Shown in pieces: positions 7,342 through 15,983 of a stretch of 64,000 bases of DNA; the first letter of the stretch is position 1, and each line of letters begins with the position of its first letter. A program made the translations under genes and the position numbers. The notes under the pieces were generated by a model. The model ran no database searches. It had not been told where the DNA came from and worked only from the letters and a program-made list of their open reading frames with translations. The DNA is from Fredinandcohnia onubensis (GTDB taxonomy: Bacteria; Bacillota; Bacilli; Bacillales; Bacillaceae_L), in contig NZ_NSEA01000008.1 in the NCBI RefSeq assembly GCF_002734285.1, positions 60,902-124,901 on the forward strand, given 5' to 3'.

Positions 7342-9087
7342 TTACATGTTTGAATCAAAATTTTGTGGTGTATCCTTTTTACTTAATTCTTTAAAGGCAG
7401 TTAGTACGATCCAAACGGCAAAAATTAAAATGATGCTTCCGAGAATAAATAACAGTAAATTTGCATCTGTACCCCCTACACCTGCCCAGTCAAAGATAAC
7501 CTGTTGGACCATTGCCCACACAGTCATGACGAGCAGGAATAACATTGGAATGAGGGTAACTAAATAATTACGTCCCAACCGTTTTAGCCACACCGAGATT
7601 AAAAGTAAACTAATTGCAGCTAAAAGTTGGTTTGAAGTACCGAATAATGGCCATAATACATACCCACCTGAACCAAAACCGTTTGGTCCCTTTGGTAAAA
7701 GGACTAATGCTGCACTTGTTACAACGGCAACTGTTGTAGCTACATGGGCTTTTTGAAGAGCTGGAACTTTATATTCAGAACCTAACTCTGCAATAATATA
7801 TCTCATTAGTCGAACTGATGAATCTAACGTAGTTGCAGCAAAGCTAACAACAATTATGGCAATAATGGTGGCCGCAATATCAGTAGGTATGCCAATACCG
7901 GTAGATAATTGTGCGCCACCGGAAATAAAGTTTCCTAGTCCGCCAGAATTCGCTGCCGCAAAACTACTGTATGCTGCTTTAAAGTCTCCAGCATTTGCAA
8001 ACAAAGTGACACAGGCAATAATTGAAATTAAGGCTAGGAATCCTTCCCCTACTGCCCCAAAATATCCTACAAAGCGAGCGTCAGTCTCTTTATTTAATTG
8101 TTTTGATGATGTACCTGACGACACAAGTCCGTGGAAACCAGAGATTGCACCACAGGCTATGGTAATAAACATGAGCGGTAACCATGATTTATCTGTGGCC
8201 TCTGAATTCAACATAGGTGCTGTTACTTCTGGATTTAAAAATACAAGACCCAAATACATGATTCCTAATCCGATTACGAGTTGGTGAGAGTTGATATAGT
8301 CTCTCGGCTGAAGTAATTTCCATACAGGTAGTGTGGAGGCAAAATAGCAATATACCATTAGGATGACAATCCAAACAAAGAAAGCCATTGAAACTCCGCT
8401 TAGACCAAACAAGGTCGTAGCTTCTGCTCCACCAAAATAGCTTACAAGATCAATTTGTAATGCGGGTATCTTGCTTGTTAGAACGGCCGAACCATACATG
8501 ATAATGAGTGAAACAATCGATGGAAGTAACATGCTTCCTTTTTTTCTATAGACAGCGTATCCTATCCAAATTGCTAGCGGTATTTCAATAAATACAGGAA
8601 TGACACTTGCTGGAAATTTAATAAATAGATTTGAAATAACCCATGCAAAAACAGCGTTAACCATCAACACCAAAATCAAAATGATAAATAAAAATAAGAG
8701 CTTTGCTTTTTTACCGATTAATTTATCTGCAAGTGTACCTACAGATTGCCCTTTGTTTCTGACGGAGAGGACAAGTGTACCAAAATCATGTACGCCTGCA
8801 GCAAAAACAGTACCTAATACTACCCATAACAATGCAGGTCCCCAGCCCCAATAAACAGCTATGGCAGGTCCTACTATTGGTGCTGCACCTGCAACGGAAG
8901 TGAAATGATGCCCCCATAAAACATGTTTCTTAGTTGGTACAAAGTCGACCCCATCATTAAACTCATGAGCAGGTGTAACAAAATTTGGATCAAGGCGATA
9001 AATCTTTTCAGCAACAAATTTTGAATAATACCGGTAGCCTAAGATAAAGACAACAGTGCCAAATATAGCTATCCAAATTGCGCTCAA
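7342..9087 (-). CDS. cstA: carbon starvation protein CstA
   Basis: Polytopic membrane transporter, 581 residues with about 16 hydrophobic segments. CstA-family proteins take up peptides or pyruvate when preferred carbon runs out. The conserved N-terminal block KKHVLWGHHFTSVAGAAP is present, as are the GFHGLVSSGTSSK and TLDSSVRLMRY regions. It starts at TTG, preceded by TTGGAGGG. A CcpA box with full consensus match lies 72-85 bp upstream, so repression by glucose is likely, as reported for B. subtilis cstA. Monocistronic. Confidence 0.94.
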   Translation of the reverse strand: MSAIWIAIFGTVVFILGYRYYSKFVAEKIYRLDPNFVTPAHEFNDGVDFVPTKKHVLWGHHFTSVAGAAPIVGPAIAVYWGWGPALLWVVLGTVFAAGVHDFGTLVLSVRNKGQSVGTLADKLIGKKAKLLFLFIILILVLMVNAVFAWVISNLFIKFPASVIPVFIEIPLAIWIGYAVYRKKGSMLLPSIVSLIIMYGSAVLTSKIPALQIDLVSYFGGAEATTLFGLSGVSMAFFVWIVILMVYCYFASTLPVWKLLQPRDYINSHQLVIGLGIMYLGLVFLNPEVTAPMLNSEATDKSWLPLMFITIACGAISGFHGLVSSGTSSKQLNKETDARFVGYFGAVGEGFLALISIIACVTLFANAGDFKAAYSSFAAANSGGLGNFISGGAQLSTGIGIPTDIAATIIAIIVVSFAATTLDSSVRLMRYIIAELGSEYKVPALQKAHVATTVAVVTSAALVLLPKGPNGFGSGGYVLWPLFGTSNQLLAAISLLLISVWLKRLGRNYLVTLIPMLFLLVMTVWAMVQQVIFDWAGVGGTDANLLLFILGSIILIFAVWIVLTAFKELSKKDTPQNFDSNM

Positions 9088-9158
9088 GCTTTTCCCTCCA
9101 ATACAAATTTTTTAAATAGATTATAAAACTTAATGCACTTTTCATGTTAAAACGTATT

Positions 9159-9172
9159 TGTAAGCGCTGTCA
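9159..9172. promoter_or_regulatory. cre site (CcpA) upstream of cstA
   Basis: TGTAAGCGCTGTCA matches every fixed position of the cre consensus TGWAANCGNTNWCA and lies 72 bp before the cstA start codon. Confidence 0.8.
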
Positions 9173-9262
9173 ATACTATTATTTAAAAAATCTATATTTT
9201 CAATTATCGACAAAAGAAACAGTCATATTTTGTGAAGAATACTCTCGATCTATTTATGGTCA

Positions 9263-9304
9263 TAAAAAAACGCGGAGGATTTATGCTCCTTCGCGGCTTT
9301 TTTG
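9263..9304 (-). terminator. terminator of the ABC importer operon
   Basis: CGCGAAGGA and TCCTCCGCG arms on the minus strand, followed by T7. Confidence 0.8.
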
Positions 9305-9308
9305 TTCG

Positions 9309-10103
9309 TTATGAAAGCAATGCACGGTCATTTGTCATTTTCGCGCCTCTGATTCGTTGGAACTCATTTAGTAATTGCTCGATAGTTAAATTCGCTTTTT
9401 CCTGTTCATTAACTTCTAATATGATTTGTCCTTTATCCATCATGATCAAACGATTCCCTAAATCTAGAGCTTGCTGCATATTATGGGTAACCATTAATGT
9501 TGTTAAATTGTATTTTTCGACGATTTCTTTGGTTAAGTTTGTGATTAACTCAGCACGAGCTGGATCAAGTGCTGCAGTATGTTCATCGAGTAACAATATT
9601 TTCGGTTCAGTGAAGGTAGCCATTAATAGCGATAATGCCTGTCGTTCCCCACCTGATAACAATCCCACTTTTGCAGATAAGCGATTTTCCAATCCTAGGT
9701 TAAGGGATTGGAGCACTTCTTTAAAGTAGTCCTTGCGTTTTTTTGTTACTCCTTTACGTAAGGTACGAGTTTTATTTCGTGAATACGCCATTGCGAGATT
9801 TTCTTCAATGGTCATATTTGGCGCTGTACCTGCCATTGGATCCTGGAATACACGTCCAATGAGCTTAGCCCGTTTATGTTCTGGTAAGAATGTAACATCC
9901 TTATCAGCAATATCAACAGAGCCTGCATCCGGAATGAGCACTCCTGATATTACATTCATTAACGTCGATTTACCGGCACCATTACTACCAATTACAGTTA
10001 CAAAATCGCCTTCTTTTAACTGTAGATTCGTCCAATCAAGAGCAATCTTTTCGTCTGGTGTACCTTCATTAAAGATTTTATGAATTTGATTTAAGTGTAG
10101 CAC
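9309..10103 (-). CDS. ABC importer ATP-binding protein
   Basis: ATPase subunit, 264 residues from the GTG at 10103, which has GAGG about 9 nt upstream; a GTG at 10112 abuts it. Walker A GSNGAGKST, signature LSGGERQAL, Walker B KILLLDEH and H-loop VTHN are intact. The signature with ERQ and the DEHTAALDP stretch fit the COG1101 family, partner of COG4120 permeases and COG2984 binding proteins. Its start overlaps the end of the permease gene. Substrate unknown; some relatives are linked to tryptophan or other amino acids. Confidence 0.85.
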   Translation of the reverse strand: MLHLNQIHKIFNEGTPDEKIALDWTNLQLKEGDFVTVIGSNGAGKSTLMNVISGVLIPDAGSVDIADKDVTFLPEHKRAKLIGRVFQDPMAGTAPNMTIEENLAMAYSRNKTRTLRKGVTKKRKDYFKEVLQSLNLGLENRLSAKVGLLSGGERQALSLLMATFTEPKILLLDEHTAALDPARAELITNLTKEIVEKYNLTTLMVTHNMQQALDLGNRLIMMDKGQIILEVNEQEKANLTIEQLLNEFQRIRGAKMTNDRALLS

Positions 10104-11106
10104 TTGCCTCACCCTCGCTTTCTGAAGGTACGTTCTTCATTCGTACAAGTTGTTGTCGTTTTGCTCGTCTGCTCTTCTCTTTTGTTCCTTCAAGTATCTT
10201 TGGTAGGACAAGTGCAATGATTACGATGATGGCTGTAATCAATTTCATATCTCCAGGCTGTAGGAACTCAACACGTAATGCTAGAGATACAACGATACGA
10301 TAAATAATCGCACCACCAATTACTGCAAGTGTTGCTCGTGCAATCGTTTTGGCACCAAAAAGGGCTTCACCGATAATAACGGAAGCTAAACCAATAACGA
10401 TCATCCCAATACCCATCCCAACATCAGCAAATCCGCCTTGTTGTGCAATTAGTGACCCTGAGAATGCTACAAGCGCATTTGATAGACCTAATCCAAGAAT
10501 CGTCATTAAGTTTGTATTAGCAGAAAAGCTGGATATCATCTTTTTATTATCCCCTGTTGCTCTCACTGCAAGACCGATTTCTGTTCGCAGGAAAAGATCA
10601 ATTAAAAACTTAATTAAGAATGTAACAACAATCATAAACAATAAGATACCCCATGTTTTTGGTAGGCTATCTCCTAAACCGATTGCTGTTAAAATAGAAT
10701 TAAACAATGAATCGATTCCTAATGAAGCAGATATATCAGATACGTTTGTAAAAGTTGTATCAATATTTAATAACGAAACATTTGATTTACCCATAATTCG
10801 GAGATTGATTGAATAAAGGGCGATCATCATTAAAATACCAGCTAGTAATGCATTAATTTTTCCTACCGTGTGTAGTAATCCGGTTATACTCCCTGCAATA
10901 AATCCGGCAACAAGTGCTAATAGTGTTGCGATAAAAGGATTTACCCCATTTGTTATGAAAATGGCGGAAACAGCAGCTCCTGTTACGAAGCTGCCGTCAA
11001 CCGTCAAGTCTGGAAAATCTAATATACGGAAGGACAGGTAAACACCAATTGCCATGATTGCATAGATGATTCCTGATTCAAATGCCCCAAATAATGCTGT
11101 AAACAT
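10078..11106 (-). CDS. ABC importer permease
   Basis: Membrane permease of 342 residues with about 8-9 hydrophobic segments and a basic C-terminal tail, of the COG4120 type, distantly like LivH/LivM and ribose permeases. The EIGLAVRATGDNKKMISS loop at about 175-192 is the probable cytoplasmic coupling loop that contacts the ATPase. Start has AAAGGATG 8 nt upstream. The 3' end overlaps the ATPase gene. Confidence 0.87.
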   Translation of the reverse strand: MFTALFGAFESGIIYAIMAIGVYLSFRILDFPDLTVDGSFVTGAAVSAIFITNGVNPFIATLLALVAGFIAGSITGLLHTVGKINALLAGILMMIALYSINLRIMGKSNVSLLNIDTTFTNVSDISASLGIDSLFNSILTAIGLGDSLPKTWGILLFMIVVTFLIKFLIDLFLRTEIGLAVRATGDNKKMISSFSANTNLMTILGLGLSNALVAFSGSLIAQQGGFADVGMGIGMIVIGLASVIIGEALFGAKTIARATLAVIGGAIIYRIVVSLALRVEFLQPGDMKLITAIIVIIALVLPKILEGTKEKSRRAKRQQLVRMKNVPSESEGEASATLKSNS

Positions 11107-11124
11107 GTTGAATCATCCTTTCTT

Positions 11125-12144
11125 TTATTCACCTTCGTAGATGTCAGCCATCTCTTCCCATTCAGGTTTAATTTCGATTCCTTGCTCTTCCGCTGCTTGT
11201 TTATTAATGATAAGCTGAAGGCTATTTGGAAGTTCAACTGGAATTTCAGAAGCTTTCTTTTCACCTTTTAGAATCTTTGCAGCCATAAGTCCAGATTGGT
11301 ATCCAATATCGTAGTATTCAAATCCACTTGCTGCAAATCCACCGGCTTTCATTGAATCGAGCTCACCAACGAACAATGGAATATCCTTTTCATTTGCTAC
11401 TGCAATGATTGAATCTAAAGCTTGAACAGCAGTGTTATCAGTTGGAATATAAATTGCATCAACACGGTCAACTAAGCTTTGAGCAGCTTGATTAACCTCA
11501 GCAGTTGTAGACACAGAAACTTCTACTAATTCCGCACCATCTTGTTCAGCATATTCCTTAACTTGTTCAACCTGTACAACAGAGTTTTGTTCACCAGAGT
11601 TGTAAATGACTCCGATCTTCTTCGCTCCCATTTCACCAGTGATGAAGTTAATTGTTGTTTTAGTAGCATCTGGGTGGTTATCAGTTGTACCTGTAATATT
11701 ATCGCCAGGCTTATCAAATGCTTCTACCAATCCAGCACCAATTGGGTCTGTTACGGATGTGAAAATAATAGGTATTTCACTTGTTGCATTAAGTGCAGCC
11801 ATTGCACTAGGCGTTGCGTTTGCAAAAATTAAGTCCACTTTGCTACCAACAAGGTTTTGTGCAATTGTTGCTGTGTTACTTTGCTCACCTTGCGCATTTT
11901 GGAAATCAAACTTTAAATTATCGCCTTCCTTAAACCCTTCATCTTCTAACGCTTTTTTGAAACCTTCTGTTGCAGCATCTAAAGAAGTATGTGGTGCATA
12001 TTGTGTAATACCAACTACTACTTGTTCTTTTTCACTGCTGCCACTAGCATCCTTTGAAGTGTTATCAGTAGCATCACTTCCACATCCTGCTAAAGCAAGG
12101 AAGCCCGCTAATACCACTCCTAGCATTTTTGTTGATCCTTTCAT
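11125..12144 (-). CDS. ABC importer substrate-binding lipoprotein
   Basis: Lipoprotein of 339 residues: lipobox LALAGC at about 16-21, then a Ser/Asp-rich linker and a two-lobed periplasmic-binding fold of the COG2984 type (VVVGITQYAPHTSLDAATEGF; FTSVTDPIGAGLV). First gene of the three-gene operon. It would capture the ligand at the outer membrane face. The ligand is not evident from sequence: no T-box or known riboswitch is seen in the leader. A 9-bp inverted repeat lies 38-64 bp upstream. Confidence 0.87.
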   Translation of the reverse strand: MKGSTKMLGVVLAGFLALAGCGSDATDNTSKDASGSSEKEQVVVGITQYAPHTSLDAATEGFKKALEDEGFKEGDNLKFDFQNAQGEQSNTATIAQNLVGSKVDLIFANATPSAMAALNATSEIPIIFTSVTDPIGAGLVEAFDKPGDNITGTTDNHPDATKTTINFITGEMGAKKIGVIYNSGEQNSVVQVEQVKEYAEQDGAELVEVSVSTTAEVNQAAQSLVDRVDAIYIPTDNTAVQALDSIIAVANEKDIPLFVGELDSMKAGGFAASGFEYYDIGYQSGLMAAKILKGEKKASEIPVELPNSLQLIINKQAAEEQGIEIKPEWEEMADIYEGE

Positions 12145-12455
12145 GCATATCCCCCCAAAATCTCTTTACTCTTTTTTGATTTTCTAGTAATCTATTACTT
12201 TACTAGAATAATAATATTCATGCACTTTTGCTTTATTGCGTAAAAGCGAAAAAGCGTTAATGCACGTCATTTGTTAATCGTAATATTATCATTCTAGACG
12301 CTTTCCGTCAATTATTTTCTGAAGATTTTACACTTTCAGCTTATAATTTTTCTCGAACAGCGTAAAAAGATTTTTTGTTTTCGTATGATAATACGTTTTA
12401 TTTTATTTCACTTAACAAAAAATAGAGTAATATGAGTTGCGATGGAGGTATTTAT
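12145..12455. other. divergent regulatory region
   Basis: About 310 bp between the importer operon (minus) and the sodium symporter (plus). Contains the inverted repeat at 12182-12208. I looked for a T-box (AGGGTGG..CGCG) on the minus strand and did not find one. Confidence 0.5.
12182..12208. promoter_or_regulatory. perfect 9-bp inverted repeat before the importer operon
   Basis: TTCTAGTAA (12182-12190), a 9-nt spacer, then TTACTAGAA (12200-12208). Candidate operator or leader hairpin for the importer operon. Confidence 0.5.
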
Positions 12456-13799
12456 TTGAAGCAATCTGCACAATGGTCATCAAAATTAAGCTTTATTTTA
12501 GCGGCAGCAGGGTCTGCTATCGGATTAGGGGCGATTTGGAAATTCCCTTATGTGGCAGGTACTAGCGGTGGCGGAATTTTTTTCATTATTTTTCTTTTAT
12601 TCACTTTGTTAATTGGTTTACCACTCTTATTAGCTGAATTCGTAATCGGGAGAACAACACAAAAAAACGCGATTCAATCTTTTAAAGAATTAGCACCACG
12701 AACGAATTGGCATCTCGTTGGTCGATTAGGTTTTTTTACAAATGCGGTATTGCTTTCCTTTTATAGTGTAGTTGGTGGCTGGATTTTAATTTATTTGGTC
12801 AGTGGAAGTATAGGAAAATTAAATGGCTTAACGGAATCAGAGTACGGAGCATATTTTGGAGAAACCATTGCAAATCCAATCCTCGTTGTTCTCGCACAAC
12901 TATTATTTATGTTAATTACCATTATAGTAGTTGCAAAAGGAGTTCAGGCTGGTATTGAGAAGGCGAGTAAATGGATGATGCCTGCACTTTTTATTCTCTT
13001 CATTGTTATTATTTTTCGTTCAATCACGCTTGAAGGTTCCCTTGAAGGAATTTTGTTTATTTTAAAACCTTCTCTGTCATCACTAACTTCTGAGACCATT
13101 CTTTTTGCACTAGGTCAATCCTTTTTTGCTCTTAGTGTTGGCGCTTGTACAATGTTAACTTACAGCTCTTATCTTTCGAAGAAGGAAAACTTAGTACAGT
13201 CGGCGTTCTCAATTGTGACGTTAAATATTCTTGTTACACTCTTGGCTGGGTTAGCCATTTTTCCAGCCGTATTTGCCTTTGGCTTAGAGCCTGATGCTGG
13301 GCCTGTCCTCTTATTTAATGTGTTACCAACCGTTTTTGGAAAAATGCCTTTTGGAATCATATTTCTATTAGCGTTCCTGCTTTTATTTTTATTTGCTACT
13401 CTTACGTCCGCTTTTTCGATGCTTGAATTAATTGTAGCGATCTTATCAAAGAAGAACGAACAAAACAGAAAAAATATTGCGTGGATTGCAGGATTAGTAA
13501 TTTTTTTACTTGGTGTCCCTTCTGCTCTTTCTTTCGGAGTATTAAGTGATGTTAGTTTATTTGGAAGATCCATTTTTGATCTTGCGGATTTTCTCGTGAG
13601 TAATATTCTTTTACCTATTGGGGCTTTCTTTATATCGATTTTCGTATCATTTATTTTTCCACGAGAAGCACTTTATAAAGAAATGCAAATGGGCAGCAAA
13701 TTTCCAATTATCATAGTACAGGTATGGTTCTATTTAATTCGCTACGTTGTTCCAATTGTAATTATCATTGTATTTTTAGATAGTTTAGGTATCATTTAA
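12456..13799 (+). CDS. sodium-dependent (SNF family) transporter
   Basis: Neurotransmitter:sodium symporter homolog of 447 residues with 11-12 membrane helices, like B. subtilis YocR/YhdH. The N-terminal sodium site motif [15 protein letters not shown] is present, followed by the unwound TM1 and GG in GTSGGG. It likely takes up an amino acid with Na+. An ATG at 12432 overlaps the GGAGG at 12444, so the TTG at 12456 is the start. Confidence 0.9.
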   Translation: MKQSAQWSSKLSFILAAAGSAIGLGAIWKFPYVAGTSGGGIFFIIFLLFTLLIGLPLLLAEFVIGRTTQKNAIQSFKELAPRTNWHLVGRLGFFTNAVLLSFYSVVGGWILIYLVSGSIGKLNGLTESEYGAYFGETIANPILVVLAQLLFMLITIIVVAKGVQAGIEKASKWMMPALFILFIVIIFRSITLEGSLEGILFILKPSLSSLTSETILFALGQSFFALSVGACTMLTYSSYLSKKENLVQSAFSIVTLNILVTLLAGLAIFPAVFAFGLEPDAGPVLLFNVLPTVFGKMPFGIIFLLAFLLLFLFATLTSAFSMLELIVAILSKKNEQNRKNIAWIAGLVIFLLGVPSALSFGVLSDVSLFGRSIFDLADFLVSNILLPIGAFFISIFVSFIFPREALYKEMQMGSKFPIIIVQVWFYLIRYVVPIVIIIVFLDSLGII

Positions 13800-13800
13800 G

Positions 13801-13835
13801 AAAAAGGTGTTCCGATTTTAATTGGAACACCTTTT
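13801..13835. terminator. bidirectional terminator
   Basis: AAAAAGGTGTTCC and GGAACACCTTTT arms between convergent genes. Confidence 0.88.
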
Positions 13836-13837
13836 GC

Positions 13838-15181
13838 TTACTCTTTTTCTTTGTCCTCATTTTCTAGTGCTGGAGCTAGATTGTTAATCACCTTTATTCT
13901 CATGATGCGTTTCTCATCCATTTCAACAACCTTAAAAGTATGATTTTCGTACTCAATCTCTGGAAATGCATCTCCTGAAGGGATATATCCCAATTGTCCT
14001 ATTACAAAACCGCTTAATGTATCGTATTCATCTATTGGAAGGTTAATCTTTAGAATATCTTCCACTTCATATAGATTAATCGTTCCAACCATAGAGTATG
14101 TACTATTATCTAACTGAATATATTCTTCATCCTCAATTGTATATTCATCATATTCATCAAATATATTACCAACGATTTCTTCAATTAAATCCTCAATTGT
14201 AACAATTCCATCTGTTCCACCATATTCATCGATCACAATGGCCATATGGATATTATTTTTTTGTAATTCCTTAAATAATTCATTCGTGTGCTTGGATTCC
14301 AATACAAAATAAGGATCCCTTAGCAGATCTATTAAGTTAAATGTGACATCATCACAGTCATCTACAAACTTTATTAATTCTTTGGAATGTAGTATCCCAA
14401 CAATCTGATCAATACTCTCATCATAAACAGGAAAACGTGTGTATTTTTCTGTAGTAACAAGATGAATAATTTCCTTTAGTGTGTAATCGAGGGGAATTCC
14501 AACAATATTCGTCCGGTGTGTCATTATGTCCGAAACCGTTTTATTATCAAACTCAAAAATATTGTTGATCATAATTTTTTCTGATTCTTGTATAGTCCCT
14601 CTTTCTTTACCAACATCAACCATCATTCGAATTTCTTCTTCTGTTACATTTTCATCCTCCGCATTGGGATCGACACCGAATAACCGTACAATTCCATTCG
14701 TTGATAAGGTTAATAACTTAACAAAAGGAAGTGTAACCTTGGATAATAGCGTTAGAGGGCGAGCGGCAATTAACGAGATTTCTTCTGCTTTTTGTAACGC
14801 CAGCCTTTTTGGAACCAGTTCTCCTATTACTAATGTAAAGTAGGATAGTATGAGTGTGATTACAACAACTGAAATTGTATCAAGAAGAGCTGGTGCAATG
14901 GGAACCTCAAGTTCAATTAACCAATTTGTTAAATATGTAGCAAAACTTCCAGCCGCGAAGGCACTCGCTAAGAAACCTGCTAATGTAATACCAATTTGGA
15001 TTGTTGCTAAAAATCCACTTGGGTTTGAAAGAAGCCTATGTACTAAAATCGCCTTTTTGTCTCCACTGTCAGCCATCATTTTTACCTTATTATCATTCAA
15101 TGAAACCAATGCCATTTCAGAAGCTGCAAAAAATGAATTTAATAAAATCAAAACGACAAGGATTAAAATTTCAACAAGCAT
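13838..15181 (-). CDS. HlyC/CorC family protein (DUF21-CBS)
   Basis: Membrane protein of 447 residues: a DUF21 domain with 3-4 helices (1-190), a CBS pair (about 205-335; HRTNIVGIPLDYTL, HMAIVIDEYGGTDGIV), and a C-terminal CorC_HlyC domain (350-435). Relatives (YhdP, YrkA, MpfA-type) affect Mg2+ export. The old label hemolysin is misleading. A TTG at 15196 lies inside the TTGGAGG ribosome site; ATG at 15181 is the start. Confidence 0.9.
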   Translation of the reverse strand: MLVEILILVVLILLNSFFAASEMALVSLNDNKVKMMADSGDKKAILVHRLLSNPSGFLATIQIGITLAGFLASAFAAGSFATYLTNWLIELEVPIAPALLDTISVVVITLILSYFTLVIGELVPKRLALQKAEEISLIAARPLTLLSKVTLPFVKLLTLSTNGIVRLFGVDPNAEDENVTEEEIRMMVDVGKERGTIQESEKIMINNIFEFDNKTVSDIMTHRTNIVGIPLDYTLKEIIHLVTTEKYTRFPVYDESIDQIVGILHSKELIKFVDDCDDVTFNLIDLLRDPYFVLESKHTNELFKELQKNNIHMAIVIDEYGGTDGIVTIEDLIEEIVGNIFDEYDEYTIEDEEYIQLDNSTYSMVGTINLYEVEDILKINLPIDEYDTLSGFVIGQLGYIPSGDAFPEIEYENHTFKVVEMDEKRIMRIKVINNLAPALENEDKEKE

Positions 15182-15315
15182 ATTGAATACCTCCAAGGAT
15201 AGAAAAGAAACATATCATTTTTTTTAAATTCCCCTTCTCTTACATTCATTATGCTTATTTTACTATGAGTTGCGATTTCAATCATTTTTAGAGCTTCAAC
15301 TTTATTTTATTTATA

Positions 15316-15344
15316 TTGACAATAGGTATTGTCGGCTTTATAAT
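15316..15344 (+). promoter_or_regulatory. sigma-A promoter of yceI-like gene
   Basis: TTGACA (15316-15321), 17-bp spacer, TATAAT (15339-15344): perfect match to the vegetative consensus. Confidence 0.88.
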
Positions 15345-15357
15345 TTATCTTAAAGTG

Positions 15358-15381
15358 ATTTATCTTGAATTAAAGATAAAT
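15358..15381. promoter_or_regulatory. MhqR-like operator
   Basis: ATTTATCTT and AAGATAAAT form a palindrome with a 6-bp centre. An extra half copy, ATTTATCTT, is at 15343-15351. The core TATCTTGAATTAAAGATA resembles the MhqR (MarR family) site TATCTCGAATTCGAGATA as I remember it. It sits just downstream of the predicted transcription start, well placed to block elongation. Confidence 0.6.
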
Positions 15382-15413
15382 GATTCTAAAATAACTTTTT
15401 GGGGGATATTAAA

Positions 15414-15947
15414 ATGGCAAATACAAAATGGGCAGTGGACGCATCACACAGTAGTATTGATTTTTCAGTAAAACATATGATGATTGCAAAGGTAAAAGGT
15501 TCTTTTGAGAGCTTTGAAGCTACTATTGAAGCAGATCCTGCTGATTTAACTTCTGCAAATATTGAATTCAAAGTTGATCTTGCGAGTGTAAATACAAAGA
15601 ATGGAGATCGTGACAACCACCTTCGTTCTGCTGATTTCTTTGATGTAGAAAACCATTCAGCAATGACTTTCAAATCAACTTCTATCGTTAAAACTGATGA
15701 TGATGAATACAATGTAACTGGTGATTTAACAATTCGTGGTACTACTAAATCTGAAACGTTCAAGGTTGTATTTGAAGGTGCGGGTAAAGATCCATGGGGC
15801 AATGAAAAAGTAGGTTTCAGTGCAACAGGAAACATCAATCGTAGCGATTATGGTTTAGTATGGAATGCTGCACTTGAAACGGGTGGCGTTCTAGTTGGGG
15901 ACCAAATTAAGATTTCTATCGAAATCGAAGCTGGAAAAGCTGAATAA
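15414..15947 (+). CDS. YceI-family lipid-binding protein
   Basis: A 177-residue protein of the YceI fold, an elongated lipocalin-like barrel that binds polyisoprenoid or other amphiphiles. Family features: TKWAVDASHSSIDFSVKHM at the N-terminus, then paired strands with NHLRSADFFDVENHSAMTFKS and the NRSDYGLVWN region. No signal peptide, so cytosolic. Start set by GGGGGATATTAAA before the ATG at 15414. Consensus sigma-A promoter plus an MhqR-like operator suggest a strongly inducible gene, perhaps by quinones or other electrophiles. Confidence 0.9.
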   Translation: MANTKWAVDASHSSIDFSVKHMMIAKVKGSFESFEATIEADPADLTSANIEFKVDLASVNTKNGDRDNHLRSADFFDVENHSAMTFKSTSIVKTDDDEYNVTGDLTIRGTTKSETFKVVFEGAGKDPWGNEKVGFSATGNINRSDYGLVWNAALETGGVLVGDQIKISIEIEAGKAE

Positions 15948-15956
15948 ACTAACACG

Positions 15957-15983
15957 AAAAGCAGGCCACAGTGGCCTGCTTTA
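15957..15983. terminator. bidirectional terminator
   Basis: AAAGCAGGCCAC and GTGGCCTGCTTT arms between yceI-like and the carboxypeptidase gene. Confidence 0.88.

Noticed and set aside
7856-8287. 143-residue plus-strand frame inside cstA
   Set aside because: Antisense shadow of a conserved membrane protein; no ribosome site.
12145-12455. T-box or riboswitch before the importer operon
   Set aside because: No specifier-antiterminator or AGGGTGG..CGCG element on the minus strand, and no terminator hairpin in the leader.
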